In this document: positions 30,028 to 39,955 of the stretch, one piece after another
How the letters are laid out: each line of letters starts with the position of its first letter
Position numbering within the stretch: the first letter of the stretch is position 1
NCBI GenBank assembly: GCA_019137255.1
Contig: WPDH01000198.1
Coordinates: 1 to 64,000 of the forward strand
Direction of reading: 5' to 3'
Source: Corinectria fuckeliana
Taxonomy: Eukaryota; Ascomycota; Sordariomycetes; Hypocreales; Nectriaceae
DNA length: 64,000 nucleotides
Notes under the pieces: generated by a model
What the model was told of the DNA's origin: nothing
Database searches by the model: none
Seen by the model: only the letters and a program-made list of their open reading frames with translations
Made by a program: the position numbers and the translations under genes

Positions 30028-31464
30028 TCACAAGGGGAACTTGTGGATGATCTTCAAATTATCGTCGAGCCACTTGCCGCATCTCGCTTCAAGCTTCAGC
30101 CGAAACTCCCCCGCGGCCTCCCGGTCCTTTTTCTTGGTAAACCTCTGGACCTTGCGCATTTTCTTTTCGTAGATTGGCTCCATACTCTTCAAGCGGACGA
30201 CCAAGTGCTTCAGGCGGTACATGTTCGTCGACTCGTCATACGTAGATGCGACATATTCGACGATGGCGTCTTCGACGTAAGTCAGGCCGTAGGGCTCAAC
30301 ATCGAGATGCAGGACGTCAAGCGTGGGCGGCAGAGCAGCGACCAGGGCATGTTTATCGACTTTCTTGTCGTCGAGTATAGCGTCGTGCATGTCGAACATG
30401 GAGCCCGAGTTGATCCTCAGCTCGTCCAGGTTCCTCAGCCGGGTAACCGTGTTGCTCACGCCTTGGTCGCCCCAGTGCATCGTCGCCGTCACTCGTCGAA
30501 GGGTGTCGCTCCTTATGGCCAGATACTCAAAGACGTCCAGCGGCGTGGCGAAATTGCCCATCCTTCGGGAACCGCCGGCAAACAACGGGGGGTCCTCCAA
30601 CTCGTCGTAAACGAATTCCTGAAGCTGTTCCGCGGCTCGGATGTACGCGCCGACTTGGTCCCCGGTCATGCTCACCCGGAACAGCCGTAGGACCTTGAGG
30701 TTCTGGAGGCCTATGCTGCTCGGCGGCGGCGTGGAGCCGTGGCTGCACAGCGTGAGGCCTTCGAGCTTGGGGTCGGCCTCGAGCTGTCCGGGCGTGAAAG
30801 GCCGGGAGATGAAGGAGAGGAAGGCGGCCACCACTGGGCGGCGGTCCTCGGGACACTTGACATGGAGGTATTTCAGATACTTGGGCAGCTCGTGCGCATC
30901 GTCCGTGACGCTGTTCAGGTGCGTCCGGTTGAACATGAACCAGTCGATGCCCGCGCCTACCCAGAGCTGCTTGACGTGCGGCGTCCGCGCGACGGCCAAG
31001 GTCTGCATGATGTATGCCATGAGCGAGCCGTTGATGTAGCCCCCCTGGGAGACCTCCCCTTGGTCGTCGCTGTCATCCGGGTCCAGCTTCAACCTGTCCA
31101 AGATGGGCTTCATCCAGGGCGTATCGTCGCCGAAAGGAACCCCTTCCAGCGGCAGCATGGACAGCTTCAAAACCTGGACCTGGTCAGCTAGCCTGGGGTT
31201 TTCGTAGATGGTGCGGCAGAAGAAGAAGGCGGCGTTCTTCTTGGTCTCGCTGAAGCCGAAGCTGTGGTGGAGCATGTGCTGCGCGGTCCGCCCGAGGGAC
31301 CTGCATACCAGCGAGAGCTGGGCCAAGGCTCGCAGGCCGGATCGGACTGTGCTGTCGGTCGACCATTTGTCGAGATCCAGGGGGAACTTCTCCTCCTCGC
31401 AGTGCGGGCAGAGGCTCTTGAAGATGCGCTGGATGAGCTCCGGGGGGAGATCGCCGAGATCCAT
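30028..31464 (-). CDS. F-box protein with leucine-rich-like C-terminal part
   Basis: A single-exon gene of 478 residues. The N-terminus has a fungal F-box: DLPPELIQRIFKSLCPHC at about 4-21, an acidic insert, then LAQLSLVCRSLGRTAQHMLHH at about 47-67. The rest has regularly spaced Leu/Ile strands (for example LEGLTLCSHG, LKVLRLFRVSMTG, LDELRINSGSM, LDVLHLDVEPYG, LKHLVVRLKS), which suggests a degenerate leucine-rich-repeat fold. The C-terminus is basic (EKKMRKVQRFTKKKDRE). These proteins are widespread and expanded in filamentous ascomycetes and are presumed SCF ubiquitin-ligase adaptors through Skp1 binding. No substrate can be named. Confidence 0.82.
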   Translation of the reverse strand: MDLGDLPPELIQRIFKSLCPHCEEEKFPLDLDKWSTDSTVRSGLRALAQLSLVCRSLGRTAQHMLHHSFGFSETKKNAAFFFCRTIYENPRLADQVQVLKLSMLPLEGVPFGDDTPWMKPILDRLKLDPDDSDDQGEVSQGGYINGSLMAYIMQTLAVARTPHVKQLWVGAGIDWFMFNRTHLNSVTDDAHELPKYLKYLHVKCPEDRRPVVAAFLSFISRPFTPGQLEADPKLEGLTLCSHGSTPPPSSIGLQNLKVLRLFRVSMTGDQVGAYIRAAEQLQEFVYDELEDPPLFAGGSRRMGNFATPLDVFEYLAIRSDTLRRVTATMHWGDQGVSNTVTRLRNLDELRINSGSMFDMHDAILDDKKVDKHALVAALPPTLDVLHLDVEPYGLTYVEDAIVEYVASTYDESTNMYRLKHLVVRLKSMEPIYEKKMRKVQRFTKKKDREAAGEFRLKLEARCGKWLDDNLKIIHKFPL

Positions 31465-32958
31465 GACGATAGATGTGGGAAGGCAGGTGCAAGAAGGGGA
31501 AAATAATAAGTAAAGTAGCTTCCAAGGACCGAAGTCGCAGTTGGTATGTGAAGAGCTTGGAGCAAGGACCGAAGACTATCGGCCGAAAGCGTCGTCTGTT
31601 TGGTGGGCGGGCTGAGATAGTTGCTCTTCAGGAGTAGGAAAGCAGGAGTGATTCCAACGAGGACTCAATCCCTTTTATCCTACACAAGCAAATGCTGAGT
31701 GGCTGGGTACTGCAATGGAAGACGCCGTCGCTTTGACCTTGCCCTCGGCAACATGCATTGTCAAATGGTCATGGTGGCAGACTCGGCGCAATCCTCATTG
31801 TCACCGAGACTTGTTAATCCAGGGGGAAACAGGCGGTAAAACTAGGACACATGTACTTGGAGATAGTCCTGTTACACGGCTGCTTGCATCCCGCGTTGTG
31901 TTACGTCCGGGTGCCCGCCACGTAAGCCCGGCGGACGCCTTCAGAGCGAAGAAACATAAGGCAAAAGGAACGAAAGTGAGGGGGGAGTACGGGGTTTCAA
32001 ACCGTCTTGGTTCTATGGCTGAAGGTTCGCACTGTTGCTGAGCTTTGGTGTGTCGTCGACAACCTAGGCTGTAACGTGTATCTAGAGTATTACTATTTGC
32101 GCTGCATTGCCCACCCTTCTCTACTATACTACCTGATTTAACACACTCCTAACACCATAATGCCCTGGTTTTCGTATACCCTAGTGTCTTAATATACTGA
32201 TATAATGCTCTAGTAACTTAATACCCTGACTACTCTCTCTACCTTTGTCACTAGCAAGACTAGTACTAAGAAGGTATTGGAAATCAACACTCAAGGTCAA
32301 TTTAGATATATGAAGTACAGCCCCCCCGAGTATACCCGACTACTGCTACAAAGGAATGGAATGTTGTATAACTAAGACATCAAGTTACTACAGAAACTTC
32401 CACAATTCGTAGTCTTCATTTATGGCGGGCATGTCTTAGATGTCAATTTTGGTGCCAATTTCAACCAAAGGCTGTACAAGCGGCTACAAGATGGCACTTC
32501 AATATTCAGCGTCCCAAATTCCAAAACCGGTCAAGTTATATATATATATATATACATATATGGGCATTAAAGATGTTCATATTGGGTTCGTGATTTTCAT
32601 TGTCGAATCTAGTCTCCGATCCAATCTGCAAAATGCTCGCCGGGGTATGTTGAATGGAATGCTCAAAAACCAACAAAACGATTGACACGAGCGGAACGCC
32701 CCGTCACATCCGCCTTTCTCCTGTACTCCTTTCTTGCTATGCAATTCCCTTCACATTCCAACAATCATGTCTCCACAAATGCTGCGCTCGAATGTTTTGG
32801 CCGTGGTCGCCGACCCCCAAAGTCCATAAATGACCATGCTCCTGCTCGCTCGCTCTCTCACGCTCTCGCTCTCTCTCGGGCCAAGCATCCAACGTGTACT
32901 GATGTTTTTCGACCCAAGACCTATGTACCGAAGAGAACAGTCCCCCACAGGGGGCCTC
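31465..32958. other. Intergenic region with AT-richer patch and TA microsatellite
   Basis: It holds the promoter of the F-box gene and the 3' flank of the coiled-coil gene. The stretch 32080-32280 is AT-richer and repeats short phrases such as CTTAATA and ACCCT. A (TA)n run lies at about 32537-32558. No gene was seen. Confidence 0.45.
32537..32558. repeat. TA microsatellite
   Basis: An alternating TA run of about 20 bases in non-coding DNA. Confidence 0.85.
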
Positions 32959-35236
32959 TCAGTTGCCCCAACCCAACATCTCGAGGGTTCCACGGGCATC
33001 TGACGCTGACATGTTGCTTACAGCAAGTTGACGCACTTGGCTGCCTTTTCGGAGTCGTGTCAACCCAGCAGTGACTTTCCAAAGCTCCGACTCATCGATG
33101 ACGAAGAGGTACCGTTTGCCTTCCTGGTCACGGATTGTGGCACGAAGCAACCGCAGTCCCTTGGATTTCCACTCGCCGGTCTGACCGAGTGTTAGCTCCT
33201 TGCTTATTATCACTGGGTGGGGAACAAAAAGGAAACAAATTCTAGTGGCGCGGGGGATATCATACCTCTACTTGCTTCAAGGTCCAGGCCTTCACATCCC
33301 ACTCTCGCTGGGGTACGCTCCGGACATCGTCGTCGATGAAGAGGCCCTCGGTGGTGATGCGCAGGATCAGCCCATCAGTGACGGTGCCAACTCCCGAAAT
33401 GAGCTGGCTCGCCGGCGTCTTGGCGTATTGGTTCATGAAAAGATAGACGGCAGAGATGACAATCTTGTCTGGATCATCGGTGGAATAGGGGCTACCGCGC
33501 GTCGAAGCTGGCGGGGAGGTTCTGGACGTGCTTTGGGACGGAGCATATGATGTCTCCGACCCCAAGGAAGAAGCCGACTTCTTGCGTTGCGGTTTCTTGG
33601 CCTTGTCGTACGGTCGGTACGAGTTTTCGGTGCTGACGCCAGACCGAGCACTAGGCGGAGGAACGGGCCTCTTTGGAGATGGAGAAGGTGCTGCCGTGCT
33701 AGGAGGAGGCTTCTTGGGGGCTGAAGATGGTGCCGAAGATGGTGCTGCCGTGCTGGGAGGGGGCTGTTTGGCGGTTGATGTTGAAGAGGTTGTCGACTGA
33801 GCGGGAGCTGGTGGTCGGCCATTTGGCCACATGCTTATCCTCTCCCCGACACCAGAGAAAGCGTAGGTTCCCGTGCGAGGCGAGTGAGATTCTTTGTCCT
33901 TCTCAGCCTTTTCTTTTTCAGCCTTCTCTCTTTCGGCTCGTTCCCTCTCTACTCTCTCTCTCTCTGCTCTCTCCCTCTCTATCCTCTCCTTCTCTATCCT
34001 CTCCCTTTCTGCTCTCAGCCTCTCAGCTCTCTCTTTTTCTCGTTGCTCCTCAGCTTCCTTCTGCTTCCTCAACTCTTCTCGTTTGCTTGCTTCCTCAGCT
34101 TCTCTCTTTCTAAGAGCTTCTCGTTCGGCAGCAAACTTCTTTCTCCTCTCTTCGCGTTCCTGGATTTCCTTCTTTCTCTGTTCTTCACGTTCCCGGATTT
34201 CCTTGGCTTCCTTTTCCAGTCGTTCTCTTTCCCGGCGCTCATGCTCCAGCTTTTCGGCTAGATCCTTGGCCCGTTGTTCAGCGTCCAGGCGTTCCTTGCG
34301 CTCCCTGACTTCTCTTTCTCGTCGTTCCCGTTCCTTTTCTCTCTCCATGCGTTCTTTGGCGTCCTTGGCTCTTAATTCGGCTAGTCGTCGGGCGGCATCC
34401 TCGCGCCGCTTCATCTCGGCCTCTTTTGTTTTGCGTTCTTCCTCCCTTTTCCTCAACTCCTCTCGGGCCTTCTCCCAAGATCCCTTTTGCTTAGGTGGGG
34501 TTTCCGTTTTTGGAGGCTGCGGTGGTGGAGATGGTTGTCGTTGTGGACGAGGCTTCGGCGGAGGAGTCTGCGGAGGAGTCTGAGGCGGAGGAGGTCGAGC
34601 TTGGGGCGGAGGCCGGGGTGGAGGCTGAGGCTCGGGCTCAGGTTCGCGTTCAGGTTGCGGGGGCGGAGGTGGTGGTGGTTGAGGTTCTGGTTTCGATTGT
34701 GGTTGTGGAGGAGGGCCCTGCCATGACGTTTTAGGACCGTCTTGTTGGGGTGGGGGTCGAGGGGGGGGTGTGTTATGAGGTGGCGGCGGTGGTGGTACAT
34801 CGCTGCCACGAGGAGGTGCACCGGTATTAGGTGCCGACCTGGAACTCGTTCCCCCAAAGCCTCCTTCACTACCGTGGCCGCCGGAGGCGTTACGACCACT
34901 ACGAGGGTCCCGCCGACCCTCTTGTATCCTTCCCAGGCTCCAGGCACCAAACCCCACGCCGATGATGAGCATGGTGATGGCCATATTGCCCAGGCCTTGA
35001 AAGTTGTCCCACCAAGCCCGGAATGCGGGAGCCAGACTCTGGAACATGACGACGAGTATGAGAGCCGAGGCGAAGCCAGCGGCGAAGCTATTGACATTGG
35101 GTTGCATCGACGGCAGGTAGAGGAAGCCGCCGCCAGACGAGTGTTCGGGGATGACGAAGATGTCGTACTTTCCAGGCGGTAACCCGGAGCCCCTGGGCAC
35201 TCCGCCATGAGGCGGAGGCGGAGGAGGAGCGCTCAT
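32959..35236 (-). CDS. Proline-rich coiled-coil membrane protein with conserved C-terminal domain
   Basis: The exons are 35236-33266 and 33180-32959, giving 730 residues. The 85-nt intron (33265-33181) has a GTATGA donor, a GCTAAC branch site and a CAG acceptor, and is in phase 0. Layout: a Pro/Gly-rich N-terminus; two hydrophobic helices (about 51-71 and 83-101); a Pro-rich linker with long PPPP runs (about 145-250); a very long charged coiled coil of Arg/Glu/Lys repeats (about 255-450, ERERAERERVERE-type); a Ser/Pro-rich linker; and a globular C-terminal domain (about 590-730) with DKIVISAVYLFMNQY, VTDGLILRITTEGLFIDDDV and GKRYLFVIDESELWKV. That beta-rich end resembles a PH-like fold, but I cannot name a family. 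It may be a membrane-anchored scaffold, the Pro-rich part offering SH3 or profilin binding sites. The function is unknown. Confidence 0.8.
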
Positions 35237-38081
35237 GGCCGCCGGTCAGCTCGGTTGTGTCGCCCGTGAGGCGTCGAGGTCGGCCGGAGGTGCGCGTGGC
35301 AGATGTTGCGATGTCGCTCAGCTAGGGGGATCGTGAGGAAGCCATCAAAGCCGGGACGAGGCAGGCGGAACTAGCAAAGGCGGTCAGTAGGGATGTCTCG
35401 CAGTCAACCCTGTGGCGAAAGGGATTCGAGAACCCCCGAGGCTGGTTGACAATGGGAAGGAAGAAAGGAGGCTTCTTCTGCGGGAAGAAATGAATGGGAC
35501 GAGTTGCCCTCTTGCTGGGACGGACCGGTGGAGTGGTATGGTTGTAGGACAGACTCACGCAAGAAAAACGGGGACAACGGGAAACAAACTCCAAGCTCCA
35601 GAGCGACGGGAATGCACAATGCAGAATGGAGAATGCGCAATGCAAGCAACGCCAAATGAAAGAGTCTTTGATGCAAAATTGAGTAGTAGGTGTTCGACGG
35701 CTGGGAGACTTGGTCGAGTTAGTGAGGTACCAGGATGTTTTAGGAGGAGAGGATGAGTAGGAAGGACGAGGAGAGAGAGAAAAGGCTCGGGCGGGCGACT
35801 GGGTTGCTCTGGTGGACAGGTCATTCGTTCACTGGCACAGGCAGAAGTGACCAGGTAGGAGTACCAGGTGGAGGCAGTCAGCCTAGAGGCGGAGGCTACG
35901 GAGGCTGTGGAGGGCAACCTGGAAGCGATGGAGAGCAGAAGGAGGTGAAGCACCCGCCGAGCTGGGAGCAAAAGGGTTAGGTTCCCATGTTTACTTTCGG
36001 GCGGTTTGGGGAAAGCCCGCGGCGGGACGGGCAGCGGGTTGACGGGTTGACGGGGCTAAGACACAGGGGCTCCATTGCGGGTACCCTGCAGGTACCTCTC
36101 GTAGTACGGGCTAATTACTTGCAACTCACCTCCCGTCCATCCCGCCATGGATCCAGTCATTCTTTGTTCCAGATCGACCGCTGGCCTTCTGCAGCGTGTG
36201 TACTACGTAGTAATTAGTAAGAAGCCGGCAGCGAGCGGCCTGTGCACACGGACCGGACCCCTCCATCTCACTGTCTCTACATAGTACTTCTTACAGGCCA
36301 GGTGAGACATGCCCAAGTAAACAGGCACCCTGCCTGTATGTATGAATGTTTCTTCCAAGTCCAAGATGTTTTGCTACCGATGATGCCCTCCTTACGTTTG
36401 ATAGACGAAGAAACACCAGAGAGTCCACTGGAGCACTGGAGCCCTGGAACCGCTTTGGTCACCGGCGGTGTTCCCGGGCGGCCCCTAAGTACATCGTAGG
36501 TACTTAAGTATGTTCGCAGCCGAGAACTCGACTCAGCTTTAGCGCCAAACCGGCTCCACCCTCGCTCACCTCTTTTTTTTTTTCTCTGTGATGGGTGATG
36601 GATGACCTCTTCGCTGAAGACGGCGCTAATGACAACCTCCTCTTGGCACCTATCATGAGCGAGCCCCAGCGCAGGGGGGACTAGGATCCAACGCCGGCGC
36701 CGGAACAGGCTTCGTCCTGAGGAGCCCAGAGACTGCCTGCTATGTACGATTCACGAAGGACTACTTTACATACGAAGTAGTAGACCGCAGAATCGGGCTT
36801 GTTGATGAATGGTACATACGATGGACTTGCGCTGGTCTGAGGAACTCCTCCCCAGAGCTGCGGACTGACTGCCACGCAGGCAATGCCGGCTGTGATGGTG
36901 GTTGCAGTTCTGGTTGTTGATCGATCAGCAACCCGCTTGCCTGCTCTCTGGCAGGGGTGCTGTCTATCTCTGACATGCACCCGTCTCGCCTCGACGACGA
37001 TGCGAAATATACGGCCTCGTCGATTGGGGCACAACGAAGACACGAGAAGAAGAGGCTTGCCGCGGGCTGAACCAGGGCCAGCCAGCCCGCATCAGGCCAT
37101 TCGTACGGAACTCCGGGGATTCATCAATCAATCTCGTCGTCTCCTCTATTACTATGTAGGCTCTCCCCCGCCGCCTCTGCCGCGGGCTCTTCTGTCGGCG
37201 CCTGCGAGACCGTTGGCCTCCGTCCGTCACAAACCCTTTCCCAGTCACCAAACTGTATCCTAATTCCACTCTAATAAGTTATCATAATGCTGCCTGGGTC
37301 TCCCCAGCCTGTCGCTCGACGGCCTTCCATCCACTTCTGACGTGGGTGTCCTGGCCTCATCCGGCCTGCCCAGACCCTTGCTCCCCAATCACGCAGCCGC
37401 CCGCTCGTCCTTCCATGGCACACTGATACTGATAGGACCCTGGAGAAAAAAGCAAGGTTAGGACGCCAAAACGGAGAAAAAGAAAGTTGCTGTGCATATT
37501 TGCCTAGCGAGCACGTTCGTGAGCTCGTCCCATCTCGTCAACCTTCCTCGCCCGCTGGTGCTTGCTTTGTTGTCCTTCTATCGAACGGAACCTCCCCCTA
37601 TCCCGCCCGTCGTTTGCGTCTTTTTGTCTCCGTGCGTCCCCTGTCTCGTAGTCATCGTGTCATGCATCTGTCAAAGCCAGCGGTGGCGCAGGCAAAACCC
37701 CAGCAACGGGATGATTGTCGCAATGCCATTGACCGTGGTCGATCTGCCTGTCAACACATCCGAAGATTGATGCCGGTTCATAACGGTATTTTGATGTGCA
37801 TATCAATGCATGTGCAAAGCATGGCAGTCTGTATACGTAGATACAGGGAGATGGGAGTCATGCCGTGTTTCCATGCCTTCGTCTGTATGGCGCATTACCA
37901 GTCTCCAGCCATATTTCCATTCGGGTCAGTCTTAGTATCATCTCTTTGAATTATGCCCCCGTTGCTATTCAAATGTTCTGCACTATCCTGCAAAACTGCG
38001 CATCTCGCAACTCCCAACGACAGCTTCCGCTCTATGATATATCAACTATTACTTCGCAATGGCTATTATGCCGGATATCAC
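35237..38081. other. 2.8-kb intergenic region
   Basis: It holds the promoter and leader of the coiled-coil gene and then low-information DNA up to the inverted-repeat element. A GTACC-CTGCAG-GTACC palindromic patch lies at about 36080-36098. No convincing gene was found. Confidence 0.45.
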
Positions 38082-38158
38082 GACCACGGAATTAGACGCA
38101 CCTCTATTTGAATAACCTACACCTCCTAGCTGAATCAGGGAAAGTGCGGTCCCACCCA
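38082..38158 (+). repeat. Left terminal inverted repeat (77 bp)
   Basis: It begins GACCACGGAATTAGACGCAC and ends GCGGTCCCACCCA. It is identical in reverse complement to 39879-39955; the flanking bases differ on both sides. Confidence 0.95.
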
Positions 38159-38244
38159 GATTATATGACAACGCCCTCCTTCGGATTCAGACCCCCAGAG
38201 TCTCGTAACCTAGCAACAGACCCCCTGAAGCTTGTTGCCCGAGC

Positions 38245-38600
38245 AACAGCTTTAGCCGAGGCTCTGCCGGGTAATTCCGTTAACGCAAGCAACAGCAAAA
38301 AACGCGCTTTTCGCCGCGTCAGAAAACGCACACAAAGGCAGGTCAAATAGCTGACTTTCCGGAAAGTGATCACATTATGGGCGTAGCCGGGGTTCTGCCG
38401 GGTAATTCAGTTGAACCGAGCTTTTGCCGGGTAATTCCGTCAGCTAAAGCAACAACAAAAAACGCGCTTTTCGCCGCGTTAAAAAACGCACACACAGGCA
38501 GGTCAAATAGCCGCTTTTCCTGAAGGTCTTCACATTATAAGTGCAACCGAGGTTCTGCCGGGTAATTCAATTAAGCCGAGCTTTTGCCGGGTAATAGTGA
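38245..38600. repeat. Subterminal tandem repeats with five GCCGGGTAAT motifs
   Basis: A unit of about 160 bp occurs twice, with a third partial copy. Each unit has GCCGGGTAATTCCGT, then AAAAAACGCGCTTTTCGCCG (a potential hairpin), GGCAGGTCAAATAG, CACATTAT and a second GCCGGGTAATTC. The motif GCCGGGTAAT starts at 38266, 38397, 38426, 38557 and 38586. Such subterminal arrays are often binding sites for the element's own transposase or DNA-binding protein; that role is inferred here. Confidence 0.8.
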
Positions 38601-39491
38601 CATTGAAAAAAACAGCGAAAATCGCGTAAATAAGCTGCCTAGTAAAATGACCCGTTGGGTGGCCACGGCGGCTGCGACGGCGGCTGTGACCACGGCTGTG
38701 ACGGCTCGGGCGGACGGCTGCTTGGAACAGCCGGGTTTGCAGGGGATGAGAAGGGAATCGGACCACTGAAATTGTACACGTTGACACTCTGCGATCCTCC
38801 TCCGTAGCGAGGAACGCCTGACCACCAGTCTCCCGGCACCTGGGCTGACGGCGGGCCGACTGAGGGCATCAACAGCGGCGCCGGGGCTGCCGCCGGGGCG
38901 ATTAAGGGTAGGAACGGCGGCGCTGGGGCTGCCGCCGAAGCTGCCGCCAAAGCTGCCGCTGTGGCCGTAGCAGCCGCATCTTGTGATGCTGTCACCGCCG
39001 CCCTCAGCTCCCTCAATTCCGTCGCCAGGGCATCTAGCGGCTGACTCTTGCGAGGTCGCTTCTGGCTGCCCACGCCTGTTTTTGCCTGTGTTTTTCCACC
39101 CTTCCTCTTCGAGGCCGAACGCGATGTGTGTCTGCCGGCGCAGACTGCACGCGGCAAGGTGCTCGTCATAGGGCTCGTGGTTGTGCTCGAGGTGCTCAGG
39201 GCTCACAGAATAGGACAACGTGGCCGGATCCCAAGCGATCCTAGCAGACCAAGGGCATCCTATTTTCTTCGTAGTTGAACTGTATTTTTGGACACTGGCT
39301 GTCGACCGTTTGTACTTACCACCTCGATCACATCCTACCCACACACGAAGCACCTGATCCTTCCTTGAAAAGCCGTTGCCTTTCCTCGTGCGTGATTTGA
39401 CGGTTCCGAAGCCAGCTTCGGCCTGAGCCAGCTGGAGGGCCAAATACGCTTCGTCATGCGTTAAAAAAAACGTAGAAAATAGGCCATCCAT
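38571..39491 (-). CDS. FAR1-type DNA-binding protein of the inverted-repeat element, probably frameshifted
   Basis: The preferred start is MDGLFSTFF at 39491; the frame is open further upstream to 39653, but that part is unlike the family. The first 130 residues match the FAR1 DNA-binding domain: THDEAYLALQLAQAEAGF, VWVGCDRGGKY, KKIGCPWSARI, then LEHNHEPYDEH, giving the Cys-Cys-His-His zinc ligands. Downstream, this frame becomes Gly/Ser-rich, while an overlapping frame (39169-38639) reads as more natural protein, with LDALATELRELRAAV, a long Ala/Pro-rich stretch and SVNVYNFSGPIPF. A frameshift or a missed splice near 39050-39160 probably joins the two. The product would bind element ends but lacks a transposase core, so it could act as a regulator or a domesticated or decoy DNA-binding protein. 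Confidence 0.65.
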   Translation of the reverse strand: MDGLFSTFFLTHDEAYLALQLAQAEAGFGTVKSRTRKGNGFSRKDQVLRVWVGCDRGGKYKRSTASVQKYSSTTKKIGCPWSARIAWDPATLSYSVSPEHLEHNHEPYDEHLAACSLRRQTHIAFGLEEEGWKNTGKNRRGQPEATSQESAARCPGDGIEGAEGGGDSITRCGCYGHSGSFGGSFGGSPSAAVPTLNRPGGSPGAAVDALSRPAVSPGAGRLVVRRSSLRRRIAECQRVQFQWSDSLLIPCKPGCSKQPSARAVTAVVTAAVAAAVATQRVILLGSLFTRFSLFFSMSLLPGKSSA

Positions 39492-39878
39492 AATAGCAAC
39501 GTGAAGACTGTTGGAAGGCTTGTAATAGCGATGATTTGGTAGGAAGGTGGGCGGAATTAAGCGTAGGAAGGTGGTGTTGTGTGTGTGAAGGTGGAAGAAT
39601 TCTCGCGCGCCCGCGGGCGCGGGCGACGTGTTGTTATTGTTGATGACAGGCACGTGCAGGAAAAGTGGGGCTCATGTAGGCGTTGATTTGTTGAAAATTC
39701 GTAAAAGTGGGGCACTGGGTTTTGATTTGCTTGCTCACGTGTAAAAGCGGGGTCTGTTGTTGTTGATACGCGTAGCACGACGAAAAAAGTGGGTCTTTGT
39801 TGATAGAAACTGGTGCTCCAGCTGAAGCTATTGTTAGGGGCGTTGGCGGAAGACTGAGGAGTAGGCGTGCACCTAATT

Positions 39879-39955
39879 TGGGTGGGACCGCACTTTCCCT
39901 GATTCAGCTAGGAGGTGTAGGTTATTCAAATAGAGGTGCGTCTAATTCCGTGGTC
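39879..39955 (-). repeat. Right terminal inverted repeat (77 bp)
   Basis: Exact reverse complement of 38082-38158. The neighbouring segment 39660-39800 contains repeated AAAAGTGGG and GTTGATTTG phrases, a less regular subterminal array. Confidence 0.95.

Larger units (their letters stand above)
38082..39955. mobile_element. DNA transposon with perfect 77-bp terminal inverted repeats and a FAR1-type ORF
   Basis: The element is 1874 bp. Its ends, 38082-38158 and 39879-39955, are exact inverted copies over all 77 bases and both start with GACCACGGAATTAG when read inward. Inside is a minus-strand ORF with a FAR1/WRKY-GCM1-type zinc-binding domain, the DNA-binding module found at the N-terminus of Mutator-like (MULE) transposases. 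No transposase catalytic domain is present, so the element is non-autonomous or carries only the DNA-binding module. Subterminal tandem repeats lie at 38245-38600. I found no target-site duplication in the flanks (GGATATCAC versus AGCACACCC). The perfect ends and intact composition argue for recent activity and no RIP. Confidence 0.85.

Noticed and set aside
33894..34583. Ser/Leu-rich plus-strand ORF opposite the coiled-coil protein
   Set aside because: Complement of Glu/Arg/Lys coiled-coil codons, giving SLSLS-type repeats with no protein character.
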